The notes under the pieces were generated by a model. It made no database searches, was not told the DNA's origin, and worked only from the letters and a program-made list of their open reading frames with translations. A stretch of DNA of 64,000 bases. Source: Eucommia ulmoides (lineage: Eukaryota > Streptophyta > Magnoliopsida > Garryales > Eucommiaceae). A program made the translations under genes and the position numbers. Positions 36,111-47,870 of the stretch are shown here, in pieces. The stretch spans positions 868,001 through 932,000 of the forward strand of contig CM028326.1 in the NCBI GenBank assembly GCA_016647705.1, read 5' to 3'. The stretch's first letter is position 1; the number at the start of each line of letters is the position of its first letter.

Positions 36111-37473
36111 CGAAACGCCTGGCGAATTGGGAGAGAACAAGAATCCCAATTCTGCAGCTTTTCTTTTCCCTTGGTTCGAATACCAGACCCATGACTTGGC
36201 CCTGCCTCGTCTCTCATGATTACATTAACAGCTTCCTTGATCATTACTCTCTCAGGGTACAACTTAAATCCTGCGGTCTCCTTCCCTTTGTTGATGGTTT
36301 CTGCTGGATAGGGGAAAGTGACCCGGATATGAGGAATTTTCATTGGCTGGTCGTCTGGGGATCCATCCCTTTTCTTCCGGAAGAACTTCACCCTGTCTGC
36401 TTTTATCGGCTCGTATCCCAATCCGAATCTCCCCCTCTTCTCCTTGACTTCTATCGGTTCTGTAATTCCGTCTAGATTCTTGCCCAAACCTTTCCCGGGA
36501 ATGCAATCCCGAGACTTCATTTCTTTAGCAACGAAGGCCACAGTGTTAGACAGTGATGGTGTCATCTCGTGTCCTCCTTCCTTCACAAATGTAGCATTCG
36601 CAACGTCGAACACGTGATAGGAGGCTTCAATCTTCTCCTTCTCCTTTCCGTCATCTGTTAACGGGACATGCCGACTATCGCTTGATGGAAAGGTATGATA
36701 TCTGAATCAGCCCTGATCACGTACAGTGTGTCATTAATGATAAACTTGATCTTCTTATGTAGAGATGAAGGCACTGCCCCAGCGTTATGGATCCACGGCC
36801 TCCCCAACAACAGGTTGTACGAAGCAGGTATGTCGAGCACTTGGAACTTTTCATTGAACTGTATTGGACCATTTTCAATTGGCAGGTCAATCTCTCCAAC
36901 GCTATCTCTCCTAGCCCCATCGAATGCTTGGATAACCGTCTTAGACGATCGAACCTGTGATAGATTTATCCCCATTTCTTCCAGGGTCGACAAATGACAG
37001 ATATTTAGTGCCGATCCATTGTCAATCAACACCCGAGCTATGAACATTCCATGGCTTTCGACCGTGATATTCAAAGGCTTGTTGTGACCTGTTCCATCAT
37101 CGTCCATCTCGTCATCTGTGAAAGTGATGGTGTTAGATCCTAAGACCTGCTCGACCAAAGTGACAAACTTCTCCGGAGAGATCGTGCTGGGCAAGTGGGC
37201 TTCATTTAGGACTTTCAGCAGTGCCTGTCTATGTACTTCTGAGGATAGGAGTAGTGAGAGCATCGAGATTTGCGCTGGTGCTTTGCTGAGTTGCTCCACT
37301 ATCTTGTATTCTGAATTCTTCATTGCCTTTAGGAAGTCGTGAGCCTCCGGTTCTGACACTGGATTTTTCAAGGCCCCTCTTGGTTCCCTCACAGGAATCC
37401 TGATAAAATCCTGTGGCGTATACACTCTTCCAGATCGAGTGATTCCACTGGTTTCTCCTACTGAGATTGGCAA
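36111..37473 (-). pseudogene. Tat protease and G-patch-like segment
   Basis: Aspartic protease region with VLIDNGSALNI (D-N-G-S active site) around 37030, ending at a stop near 36658. A one-base deletion near there separates it from a second segment. That segment has a glycine-rich GKGLGKNLDGI...GRFGLGYEP motif (about 36410-36500) resembling the G-patch-like module of Tat polyproteins. Confidence 0.8.
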
Positions 37474-37739
37474 TTCTTCTCATTCTCCTGTTTTAGCGAC
37501 GATCTCATAATTCCATGGAACCTTATTGAGATTTTCCACAATCTTTTGGATTGGAAAAAACAAAACTAGAGATTTCTCCAGTTTTTGGGCTACCCTTTCT
37601 ATATGTAATTCGAACCCTCTGTAGAGAACCTCCGGGTGTAAATAAACACCACCGATATCAATCACATCAACTTCTTCTTCGACCTCCTCTGTGAAAATTA
37701 GATTGACGCCACTTCCTGAGGAGGCGTGTTCAGGCAACG

Positions 37740-39513
37740 GATTTTGCTGACAATTTGGCGTACCGGCCTCAGGTTTTTTAGGAAACGTGATGGCTCCAGT
37801 TCGTATAAACTCCCGGATTTTGTCTTTTAGCTGAAAGCATTGCTCAGTCGCATGTCCTCTGGTTCCCGAGTGGTATTCACAGAAAGCATTTGAAGAAGCT
37901 ACTTTACTCCCAGGTTTAACTTCGTAGAATGGAAGGGGCGTCAGTATCCCCTACTTCAAACAATTCCGGTACAACTCGGTGATCGAAACCGGAAGGTCTT
38001 GTAGTTCTCTGTTGTCGTTCTGGAAATTTTTCCCAGTAGCATGAGGTAGAAGGTCTTGGTGGTATTGGGTTCCTGACTTTGGAGTGCGGTTAGGAATTTG
38101 AGGTGGGGTGTTCGGGCGTGGTTGATAGGTATGGTAAGAGGGTGTTGGGTAGGTTTGAGGGTAATATTGAGGAATGTGGTTTTGATAAGGGGGAGGTACA
38201 TTTTGGTAATAGCGGGGGCGGCTTTGGGAATAGGGTTGGTTTTGAGGATAATTTTGGTTTTGGAGATTTTGAGGAGGGTAGTTGTGATATTGGTTGTTCT
38301 GGTTCGGGTAGTTCTGGGGACAAGAAGCTTGGGGGTAGTTCTGGTAATGGGTTTGCCGAGGGGAAACGACAACAGCTACTTCATTTTCTTTCATCTTTAG
38401 CGGGGCTGACCTTTTCGTCAGATTGGATTGGGCCCCTTCAATTTTTCCGCTCCTTATTCCTTCTTCCGTCACCTCGGCCTGTTTGATCGCATCGCCGAAA
38501 GAAACCACTGCTATGCTCGAGAGATCTCGATAGAACGGCGGTGACTGAATTGACTTGAATATCTCTAACTGAGCCTCCTCGCTCAGCTTAGGGACAACTT
38601 TGGCAGCCTCTTCCCTCCAACGAGCAGTATACATCCAGAAACTTTCGTCTTTATTTTTCAGTATCTGGTAGAGGGTATTGCGGTCTGGCGCGGCATCCTT
38701 ATTGTACACATATTGCTCACAGAAGGCCTCTACCAGATCTTCAAATGTTTTAATCTGTGATAGCTCCAGGGTCATGTACCAGTTGAGAGCCGGTCCTTTC
38801 AACGATCTCCGAAACATCTTTAGGCAAAGGTCTTCGTTCCGAGCATGAATTCCTAACTCCTCTTTGTAAATACTGACATGCCATTCTGGAGGGCCAGTGC
38901 CATCATATTTTGTGAACTCTGGAACCACGAAATTTTCTGGGTACACAATCCCGGGTGGTGCTGACAACTCCTTGTACGTCACTTTCCTGGACGGCTTCTC
39001 CTTTTGCCATTCTTCCATAGTTTTCTCCAATTTCTCCATTTTCAGAAGCCAAGCCGGTGGAGGGCCATTCTCTTCTTTGTTTTCAGTTTCAATGGCCAGG
39101 GCCGGTTGGCTATCATTTGAATTGTTTGGTGGAGCAACGACCCTCTCCGGGTGAATGAGGATCTGCGGGGCGGCGGGGGCCGAGCCCTCTGGCGAGGCCT
39201 GATAGACATGCCCCTGGATGGGATATGTCGGAGCTCCATAGGCGAAAGGATGAGGGCCCATCTGAGGTCCATAGTAGACCGGAATTGCAAAGTTCGGGCC
39301 GACGTGGTTCGGATTCGGCCCTGAGTTCTCCATCCCAATACTTGCAGGGTTTCAATTTGGGGATTCAGTCACAGGAGTCCCGTTGGACGGAGGAATAGGC
39401 ACCTCCTGAGGTCAGCTAAGTTCGTTGATCATTTCCATCAACCTGTCAATAGTTTCCTGCATCTGAGCTATCTGGATCGTTCGGGGAGATTCAGGATTGC
39501 TTTCTGATGTCAT
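37740..39513 (-). pseudogene. Tat gag
   Basis: From the ATG at 39513. It includes a retrotransposon gag core (W-H-V-S-I-Y...LKGPALNWYMTL, about 38700-38880), a Pro/Gln/Asn/Tyr-rich low-complexity stretch (about 38080-38350) and a variant zinc knuckle CEYHSGTRGHATEQC (about 37850-37890). Stops near 39416, 39357 and 37951 interrupt it, and another lies at about 37480 between gag and protease. Confidence 0.85.
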
Positions 39514-40023
39514 CCTGGAATGAGTCTGTGCTCGACTACGTGTAAAGATCGGACTTCGAAAGGGGGGAACTGGATTTGCTTTTCTGGGACCAATTTTCTT
39601 TGTCTTGTCCTTTTCTTTTTCACCTACAAAAAAATCATTTTTTTAGTTCACGTGGGTCTTAGGTGGCCTTAAAGCCCATTCTAATTCGAAGATTTCAATT
39701 TCGATAACGACTAATTAAAACAAATGATGGTACATGAAATTTTTTTTTATTATTATTTTTTTATTTTATTTTTTTTATTTTATTTTATTTTTGTCGTTCC
39801 CTACCGATATTGAAAACTTTGAACTTTTTTTTTTTTTTTTTTTTTTTTTAGGACTTCCCAAGACGTCATAAATTCATCAAGTACAAAAAAACCCCTTTCT
39901 TGTCTTGTATCATAGAATCCTGAGGGGATAATATGGATACAAGACAGTTTTGTTTTTCTCAGAGGATTTACAACGATATAAGGGCCTGAGAGGAAATAAG
40001 AAAAAAAAAATAAAAATAAAAAT

Positions 40024-40081
<58 letters not shown>

Positions 40082-40202
40082 GATATAAAAAAAAAATCAC
40101 AACTTATTTAGTGAATTGAGGGAAAAAATAAAATAAAATTTAACATTCGGACTTTAAATTAGTTGGACTTATTCAGACATATTGGGCTCGACCCTCAGCC
40201 GA

Positions 40203-40220
40203 TCCCCAGTGGAGTCGCCA
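40203..40220 (-). other. Tat primer-binding site
   Basis: On the - strand TGGCGACTCCACTGGGGA begins two bases inside the 5' LTR. This is the tRNA-Arg-type site typical of Ogre/Tat elements, as recalled. Confidence 0.75.
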
Positions 40221-40222
40221 GC

Positions 40223-42566
40223 TGAACGCGCCCCGATTTTCCAGAGAAAATCAGAAAATATAGATATATGCTTTATATATGCTTGGCGCTGGTAAAACGA
40301 GAAGGGTTTTTAAAAACGTCGATTTTCTCATTAAAATATACTTAAGCCTGTTTTAGAAAAAGGAGTCGCCACCTAGCATTGGGTTTAAATGATGTGCTAG
40401 GTCACCATATTTTTCTTTTTTGAAAATAATTTAAAAAAAATGGCTTAAGTAAAATTTGACTCCAAAAATAACATGGTCTGACTAGAGATTCGTTTAAAGA
40501 GTTCGGGGGTCAGTTACGCTCGGGGAAGGTGTCAAGCACCCCAAGACGCCCGTCCAAAGACGGTACCTTATCCGATTAAGTCCAATTAGAATTTAAATCC
40601 GAATGTTTTTATTTTATTTTTAAATCCTCCTTATATACACATATACACATACACACACATTGAGGGAAGTGATCTCCCTTCTAAACCTAGACCGTTCTGA
40701 TGGAAGGCTGAGAATTTTCCACCTCATCTTGTTAACACATTATATTTAACACAAGTTAAAGAAACACACGCACGCACACACTCACACATTGAGGGGAATA
40801 ATTCCCTTCTAAATTTAAACCGTTCAAATGGAAGGTTGGGAATTTTTCACCTCATATTGTTAGCACATTATATTTAATACGAGTTAAAGAAACACACGCT
40901 CACACACGCACGCACACATCGAGGGGAGTAATTCCCTTCTAAATTTAAACCGTTCAAATGGAAGGTTGGGAATTTTCCACCTCGTATTGTTAGCACATTA
41001 TATTTAATATGAGTTAAAGAAAACGCACGCACCCACACGCACGCACACATTGAGGGGAATAATTTTCCTTCTAAATTTAAACCGTTTAAATGGAAGGTTG
41101 GAAATTTTTCACCTCGTATCGTTAGCATATTATATTTAATACAAATTAAATAAAACACCCGCACACACGCATCGAGGGGAATAATTCACTTCTAAATTTA
41201 AACCGTTCAAATTGAAGGTTGGGAATTTTCCACCTCGTATTGTTAGCACATTATATTTAATACAAATTAAATAAAACACCCGCACACACGCATCGAGGGG
41301 AGTAATTCTCATCTAAATTTAGACCGTTCAAATTGAAGGTTGAGAATTTTTCACCTCGTATTGTTAGCACATTATATTTAATACAAATTAAATAAAACAC
41401 CCGCACACACGCATCGATGGGAGTAATTCCCGTCTAAATTTAGACCGTTCAAATTGAAGGTTGGGAATTTTCCACCTCGTATTGTTAGCACATTATATTT
41501 AATACAAATTAAATAAAACACCCGCACACACGCATCGAGGGGAGCAATTCCCTTCTAAATTTAAACCGTTCAAATTGAAGGTTGGGAATTTTCCACCTCG
41601 TATTGTTAGCACATTATATTTAATACAAATTAAATAAAACACCCGCACACACGCATCGAGGGGAGTAATTCCCTTCTAAATTTAAACCGTTCAAATTGAA
41701 GGTTGGGAATTTTCCGCCTCGTTTTATTTACTCAAAAAAGAAAAAAAATAAATAAATAAAAAGAAAAAGAAAATAAAAAGTAATAAATAAATAATAAAGG
41801 AAGAAGAAAAAAAATCTAATTTACAAAAAAAAAAAAAGATTAGTATAATAACAACTTATTTAAAAATAAGAGTAAGATTTACAACAGATGAAAATATACC
41901 ACCTTCTTGGAGATTTTTTCTTCTTCAAAATTACAATAAAATAAAAATAATATTATTTTCTTCAAAATTTCTCTCCAGATTTCACCTCTCCCTTACAAAA
42001 ATTCCTCTCCAAAAAAATTCTTCCCAAAAAAATTCTCTCTTTGTGTTGTGAGCCTTCATTCCTATTTATAGGAATGAAGGCCCTAAAACTCGCCGAAAAA
42101 ATGCACGAAAAGTAGGAAAAAAAGGAAAAAAGGGGGTGGGTGCACCGAAATTCGGTGCACCCACCCCCTTTTGGGTGCACCGAAATCGGTGCACCCAAAC
42201 AAAAGGGGGGGGGACACCCCCTGCTGGCCGCACATGCGGCCAGCCCACTGGTCGCACCAGCGACCAGTGTAGCTGGTCGCACGTGCGACCTTTTTGCAGC
42301 CCCCCGGCGTTCGGTCCAGACCTCTCTCGTTCTCGTCTGTTTCTTGTCCATTTTGTTCCGAATTAACGCGATTTTATTCCACTTCGAAAAATTTACAAAA
42401 CCAAAAAAAAAAAAAAAATCAATTACTAATATTTAATTTACTTAAGAGATTAATAAAACTTAATTTAGCAGTATTAAACCGCATAAATACGGTACAATCA
42501 AAACAAAATAAATATATAAAATAAAGTATGATTTTTTGCGAGGCGGTCAAAAATGCCGTGTCTACA
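40223..42566 (-). repeat. Tat 5' LTR with internal tandem repeat
   Basis: 2344 bp, highly similar to 28136-30446 and also with about nine ~120-bp units (40663-41719). It carries extra GC-rich hairpin sequence at about 42140-42295 (duplicated GGTGCACC arms and extra 'ggtcgcac' units) that accounts for most of the length difference. Confidence 0.93.
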
Positions 42567-42571
42567 TGCAC

Positions 42572-43658
42572 TTTAGTTTAAACCACGTGGGAATAAGTAC
42601 TTAAAAAAATATGGCAAGAGTATAAAATGCAATTCGATCTAACTACAGGGAAACAAAGTGTCTCCCTCTATTACTAATAGTAGTCGATCGCGAGATTCAG
42701 ATATTGCGGGATCACGTTCAACAACTCCCTATTATCAATCAAGTTCGTCTCTAAAATTGAATCAATTTTTGTCACGTTTGGTTTGTGAGAATTGCAGATG
42801 ATAAAAAATGGCCTTTTGATGAAGAAATTGGGGTATTTTTTGTCCAAAGTAAGCTTGGTCGACTTGGTATAAAAGGACCAAAGATTTGGACTTTATGGGC
42901 TAAAATTTTAGAACGGTGAATTGTTGACATAAAACCTCTTAAAAAAAATACTAACCACCGTTGCAACATTACTTGACCATTGTCATTGCCGTCTGTAGCC
43001 ACCTCTGTAACTCAAATATTGTTTTGTGATTTTAGTTAGAAGTTACGGAAGTATACAAATAAAATTTCACTTTCAATTTTTTTTTTTGAAATACAATTAT
43101 AAAAATAATGTGAATATTGCCCTAGAAATTGCCTAATGACAAATAATATAATTTGTTGTCTTTTTTGTTGGACAAGATAATCTCTCTTTCCCTCTCTTTG
43201 TCACACTCGTTTTTAATACACTAGCTATGACAGAAGCAAAACCTATTCAACAGATTTTGTACCCTTTCTAATTCTTCATTCACTGATAATTTCCTTTTTA
43301 TAGAAACTAATGTTAAGATTCATGCCTGCACTATTACCCCGAGGGGTGTTAGTCCGATTGGTAAGGGTAATAGTCATTTTCCTTGTTAACTAGAATTTAA
43401 CTTTCTTGAAGAACCCTTCAAGAATTAAATCTTAAATTTAATCTTAAATGCACCAGACCGATGCGAGATACATACAGGGAGTGCTTTTTTAAGATCGTTC
43501 GGAGAGATGATCAATCAAAGTAGACGTAAGCTGACCTAGACAAATTTTACCATAAAAAAAAATAAAAATAAAAAATGCCTGCACTATTGAAATGACAGAA
43601 TTGTATTTTGTTGATTAATTCAAAGCTTCTGACTTTCACATGGTGTATGCACACACAT
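42572..43658. other. Unassigned spacer
   Basis: Resumes the pre-insertion repeat right of the Tat element, then AT-rich DNA. No sustained open frame. Confidence 0.35.
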
Positions 43659-44222
43659 TGTCATGTCTTGCTCAAGTTGTCCCCAAATATTCAAATTGTG
43701 TGCCTAAGAATCTAGAATTTTCTAGAGCACACTAGCATATATTGGAAAGAATCGGAACAATTCAAAAAATGCTAGAACTTCCAAGATAGAGCTAGACAAA
43801 TCCAGAAGACTCTAGAGTTTGCTAGAGTTATCTTGACATAACTAGACTTTTCTAGAATATCCTAGAATCTTATGAAATGTTGTACATACAACTAGAATTG
43901 TGTAAGAGATTCATGAATATTCTAGATACATTGTAGGATCATGACAAGTGGCACAATCCTAACCATTAGTGTACTTGGTGCCACCCCATAAATAGGCTTG
44001 TTGGCCTTCATTTGTAACCATCTTTGGGAAATTTTCTCAAAAGAGTAATATAAAGCATTCTTTCAAACTCTTGTGTTCTTACTTTGCTCTTGTGATCTCT
44101 AAAATCTCTAAGTCTCTTTCTAATCTCTTTGGAGTATTGATTTCAGGTTCAAAGGTAGGCTTAGTACAACAGACCGTGCTAAGTGCCACACGATTGCTAG
44201 ATAAAGTGCTAGGGTTGTGACA
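43659..44222 (+). mobile_element. Solo LTR upstream of DEFL1
   Basis: 564 bp with TGTCA...TGACA inverted ends, a CCATAAATAGGC TATA region (about 43986) and 4-bp ACAT on both sides. Many 'tctagaa/ctagaat' motifs lie in the upstream third. Likely a copia-type solo LTR; the 4-bp duplication makes this less certain than the others. Confidence 0.6.
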
Positions 44223-44345
44223 ACATGCTTATAAACAATTCCCTCAGGTTATATGTGTTCTTATTCTGATAACTCAAATTTAACCATTATCTTTCTGTCT
44301 TTAATTAGGGTTGGCTTGATCCATTCAAGTATAACTCTCCCCGCC

Positions 44346-44353
44346 TATAAATA
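44346..44353 (+). promoter_or_regulatory. DEFL1 TATA box
   Basis: TATAAATA 76 bp before the ATG, within a block shared with DEFL2 (TATAAATA at 55093-55100). Confidence 0.6.
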
Positions 44354-44428
44354 TCAGTTATTGGATCATGAATTCACACAACCTTAATCGCAATCTTTGT
44401 ACGTAGTTCCACTGATCATAAACAAGAT

Positions 44429-44914
44429 ATGGCTAAATTGTCTCCGGTCACCCTTTTTTGTGTCCTCCCCGTCTTTCCATTTGGTGGGTACTAGCTACAC
44501 TATTACAATAAAGTAGATTTATCTCGTTAGTTAGAAAAATCTAACTAGGGCAACATTTGAAGTTAATTTTCCCTTTTTTTTCTTGTGTTTTTTTGGTATG
44601 ATCTTTTAAGAAATAATAGTTTATAAACCAAGAAATAAAAACAGAAATGTTGAAAATTGAAGTAAATATACTTTTTTGGCTTGCTTATATATATGATTAC
44701 ATTTAAATTGGTTGTTTGGGTTTTGATGCATGCAGATATGCAAATGGTGAAAGCTCATGATAAGCCTTGCTACTATTACAAGCAAAGCAAGGAACGTGTT
44801 ACTACCTACTGTAACTCAACATGTGTTGACTACGAGCATGCCAAGTATGGAGAATGTGGGAAGTGGGGAAGAGGATACACCTGCAACTGCTACTACGACT
44901 GCCACAAACATTGA
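44429..44914 (+). CDS. DEFL1: defensin-like peptide lacking one framework cysteine
   Basis: Exons 44429-44483 and 44736-44914 (phase-1 intron, 252 bp) encode 77 aa: a short hydrophobic signal peptide (about residues 1-18) then a Cys-rich domain. Cys30, 44, 48, 59, 68, 70 and 74 keep the C-x3-C and C-x-C pattern of the CS-alpha-beta fold. The second framework position is Arg39 (CGT) where DEFL2 has Cys (TGT), leaving an odd number and probably an unpaired partner. The signal peptide is also four residues shorter than in DEFL2 by an in-frame 12-bp deletion. The donor is GTGGGT rather than GTGAGT. AATAAA follows at 44928. Likely secreted; may be drifting or neofunctionalised. Antimicrobial or signalling role cannot be told apart. 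Confidence 0.75.
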
Positions 44915-45908
44915 TTTCGTCCCCACGAATAAATAAAAACTGCTAATGTTTGCGGAAACTATATATATTACTACGCGTGTGTTATTTACACAATGTGCTT
45001 AAACGGTAAATGTTTATTGTATATGCAAAATTGTGTTTATGTTGTTGTTATACAAACAAACTGGAAAAATTTCAGTGAAATCTCCTGTCATTTGGAAAAT
45101 TTATAGGGACATTTCTTTCCATTTTGAAAATATCATCGATACCCATTGTGACTTAAAAAACCCAAATACGACACCCCAAAAGTAGGTTGGAATTATGGTG
45201 AAGTAATAATTTTAGATTTTATTTTATCAGTGTACTCTTCTATTATTTACAATCTCTTAAACAATTAAAAAAATCTTTAAAATCTTAAATATAAAATTCA
45301 TGCAACAATGAGAAATTCTCTGTCTATTTGATAGAAAAATTAATTATGTTGAATTAAAATAAAAAATTATATTTAATTAAAAATAAAATAAAATTACACT
45401 ATAACTGAAATACTTATAATTTGGTCAACAATTTTTTCGAAAAAGGGACTTGAGAAAAAAGAGAGAAGGGAAAAAAATACTTCACGAACAATGTTGATAT
45501 ATTTATTTATTTATTTATTATTTTTTGTGCAATGAACATAAATTTTCTTTAAAATCAATTGATGGAATTTTCTTACTAATGATTAAAAGTATGTTTAGAA
45601 TTAATCCAAACAATTATCCCATTGGATAGGTAATTGAATAAATTAAATTTGAAGAATCATCTTAAAATTCTTATTGGAATACTAATTTTATACGTGACAT
45701 ACTAGTAAGTGTTTGTGCTTAAAATTTCAATCAACTCTATATTAATATAAACTTGAATGATATGCGATCTACAAAATTACTATTAATAAAAAAATTAGGA
45801 TCTCTCAAAATATATGAAGTAAGAGATGCAAATATCTCAAAATATCATCTTCTTTTTCTATGACTTTATCCTCTCTTCTTCTCCATGTTCGGATTCAGAT
45901 AGTCAATA
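44915..45908. other. DEFL1 3' UTR and AT-rich spacer
   Basis: Homology to the DEFL2 3' flank continues to about 45030. The rest is AT-rich with no gene. Confidence 0.4.
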
Positions 45909-46567
45909 GCTCGAACACCCTCATGTCTTGCCGGCTTGGAGAGAACTGAGAATTTGGAGTTTGTTCATGCTTCATCGACCGCGATGATCAAAAACTTGTT
46001 CGGTTAAACATGTCGATGTTCCATTAATTAATCTTCATGCTCATTTGAATGACAAACAATGGATTCTTCGTGACTGGAGTGACAAGGATCGTGTGAAAAT
46101 ATTAAAGAAGTGCAAAGAGGTTATTCCGAGTAGCGAAAGGGTGGGAAGGTAATCATCATAGACATGGTAATGAAGAGCCAAAAACAACAAGACCACGAGT
46201 TGCTTGAAACTCAACTTTTCTTTGACCAACTTACAATGTTGTTGATCGTCGATAAAGATAGAAGCGAGAAAGAATGGCAAAATCTTTTTTACGGGTGTTG
46301 GTTTCAGGGGCTATAAGATTATCCTAGTAGTAGGTTTAATGTCAATAATAGAGTTTTTTTTTTTTTTTTTTTTTAAGCAAATGGATATATATTAATAAAG
46401 GATATATTACTAAAGGGGGCCTCCCTTGCTACACGGTAAAAATTACCACGTAGACTGCAAGACCTCCACAAACACTACCATTACATAGTTTCAAACAGGG
46501 ACTGCTAGCCCCTAATCAAGGGAGACATCCCGGGGCTCGGTCAAGGATAATTGATGTTTATCCTTGA
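45909..46567 (+). pseudogene. OMT5 pseudogene
   Basis: Only 57 bp of exon 1 survive (45909-45965, matching the OMT7 LELPHVVAGLEGTENLEFV region). Then comes a short intron remnant and an exon 2 starting at 46060. The splice acceptor AG is mutated to AA before TGG. A 1-bp deletion near 46136 ('gcgaaaggg' against 'gggacaaggg') shifts the frame. A LINE-type fragment (46354-46544) sits between the codons for the last residues, and the original tail with stop resumes to 46567. The 3' flank still resembles the OMT 3' UTRs. Confidence 0.88.
46354..46544 (-). mobile_element. LINE 3'-end insertion in OMT5
   Basis: Starts with T21 (46354-46374; poly-A on the - strand). An imperfect target duplication flanks it (AATAATAGAG before, GATAATTGATG after), as expected of target-primed reverse transcription. 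Same family as 23246-23460 and 47057-47213. Confidence 0.65.
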
Positions 46568-47056
46568 CAAGATCTTTATACTATATGTTTGTTTTAGCCT
46601 AACGTTATGTTTATTATCGTGTAAAAATGGCCCAATACATGTATCGTGATGAACAATTTAATAGCATACGGCTATATGTATTGTACATGTATCTTTTAAT
46701 GATGCTCTAAATCCAGATCTAGCCTTCAAATATGGGTTTCTATTAATTTTCATAACTACTCTTTATTTTTATATTATTTTAGTTGGTTTAAGAAAAAACC
46801 AAGAACTAATACGACTTCTAGAAAAATGAAGGGGCTCTTCATATGGATAAATCCGTCTTGGATCAGGCTGGTTATTGATATTGCTTGTTAAGTTAGTTAA
46901 ATCTCAATGATGGTGACTATGCTAGATGGTGTCATCACAATCAAAGTCGTATGCAAATTAATGACCAGGTAAAACCCTACTTGCCTAATTAATATTTCTT
47001 AATACTAGGTCTATGCTTAATCCATATCGTTTTTCGTTTTTCTTTTTTCCTTCAGT

Positions 47057-47430
47057 AATTTTTATATAGAAGAAGAGGAATGGTCTCCCTTACTACACGG
47101 CAAAAATCCACCTTGTAGTCTGTAAAATCTTTAATATCTGTCAAACTACATAGTTTATACACAGTTGCAAATTCAGGGAAGAGACTTGTTGTCCCAAACA
47201 AGGAACTTGCCCAGTGCCAACTAGGGATGGTCATGGGCCCGGAGGCCCGATCGGCCCGCCCAGCTTAGCCTTATTTTTTTAGGGTTTGGGTTTGGTGTTT
47301 GAGCCATGGGCCAGGTTAGGGCCTAAAGACTAATGCCCATTCATTTTTAGGGTCGGGCTAGGGCTTGATCATTTTTGTGTAGGCCTGGCCCGGCCCGGCC
47401 CGAACTTTTTTAAAATATAAAAATATATTT

Positions 47431-47472
<42 letters not shown>

Positions 47473-47870
47473 AAGAGTTGAGGGACCATTTTGTAATTTT
47501 CAATTTCAGTTAGATAATTTAGCAAACCCTAGTTTCATTCCTCTTCATAGAGAGAGAGTTGAGGGTCCATTTTGTAATTTTAGTATTTAGTTTTTAAATT
47601 TTTAAAAAAAATTAGGTCGAGCTAGGGCTAGACCTGGGCTTAATTTTTTTTTGTAGGGCCGGACTTAGGCATGAAATTAGGGCTCGATCATAGGGCTGGG
47701 CTAAGGCCTAATATTTTTGTGTAATACTCTAGTTAAAACCCGGCTCGAGCCCAGCCCGGCCCATGACCATCCCTAGTGCCAACATCCGAACACCAAGCAT
47801 CCTCGGAGCCCTGGGTTGAACATTCAAAGAAACAAAATACACACGCAATATACCAAACACCACATCTAAC
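47057..47870 (-). mobile_element. LINE-like fragment split by a hAT MITE
   Basis: Left part 47057-47213 has the 'ctcccttactacacggcaaaaatccacc' theme of the 46354 element. It resumes after the hAT MITE at 47784. Outer limits are approximate. The segment 46568-47056 is OMT5 3' flank followed by unassigned sequence. Confidence 0.45.
47222..47775. mobile_element. hAT-type MITE with perfect ends
   Basis: 554 bp. TAGGGATGGTCATGGGCC at the left is the exact reverse complement of the right end. The 8-bp target duplication GTGCCAAC is perfect (47214-47221, 47776-47783). The interior repeats 'agggctcgg/ggcccggcc' themes and a (GA)n run near 47450. No transposase. Confidence 0.9.

Larger units (their letters stand above)
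28136..42566 (-). mobile_element. Tat/Ogre-lineage Ty3/gypsy retrotransposon (14.4 kb)
   Basis: Reads on the - strand. The 5' LTR (40223-42566) is followed by a primer-binding site of tRNA-Arg type, then gag, protease, a G-patch-like segment, a putative intron, RT-RNase H-second RNase H-integrase, a 2-kb 3' UTR with tandem repeats, a polypurine tract (AAAGAGGGGCAGC) and the 3' LTR (28136-30446). The target duplication TGCAC is perfect (28131-28135, 42567-42571). The extra plant/archaeal-type RNase H after the usual one marks the Tat clade. Six or more in-frame stops and a frameshift show this copy is dead. The extra ORF that Ogre elements carry before gag is not visible in the ~700 bp available. 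Confidence 0.93.

Noticed and set aside
38098..38486. Antisense Gly-rich open frames across the Tat gag
   Set aside because: They are shadows of the Pro/Gln/Tyr-rich low-complexity part of gag.
43340..43560. Possible SINE with 'ttagtccgattggtaaggg' as A box
   Set aside because: No convincing B box at the right spacing and no tail.
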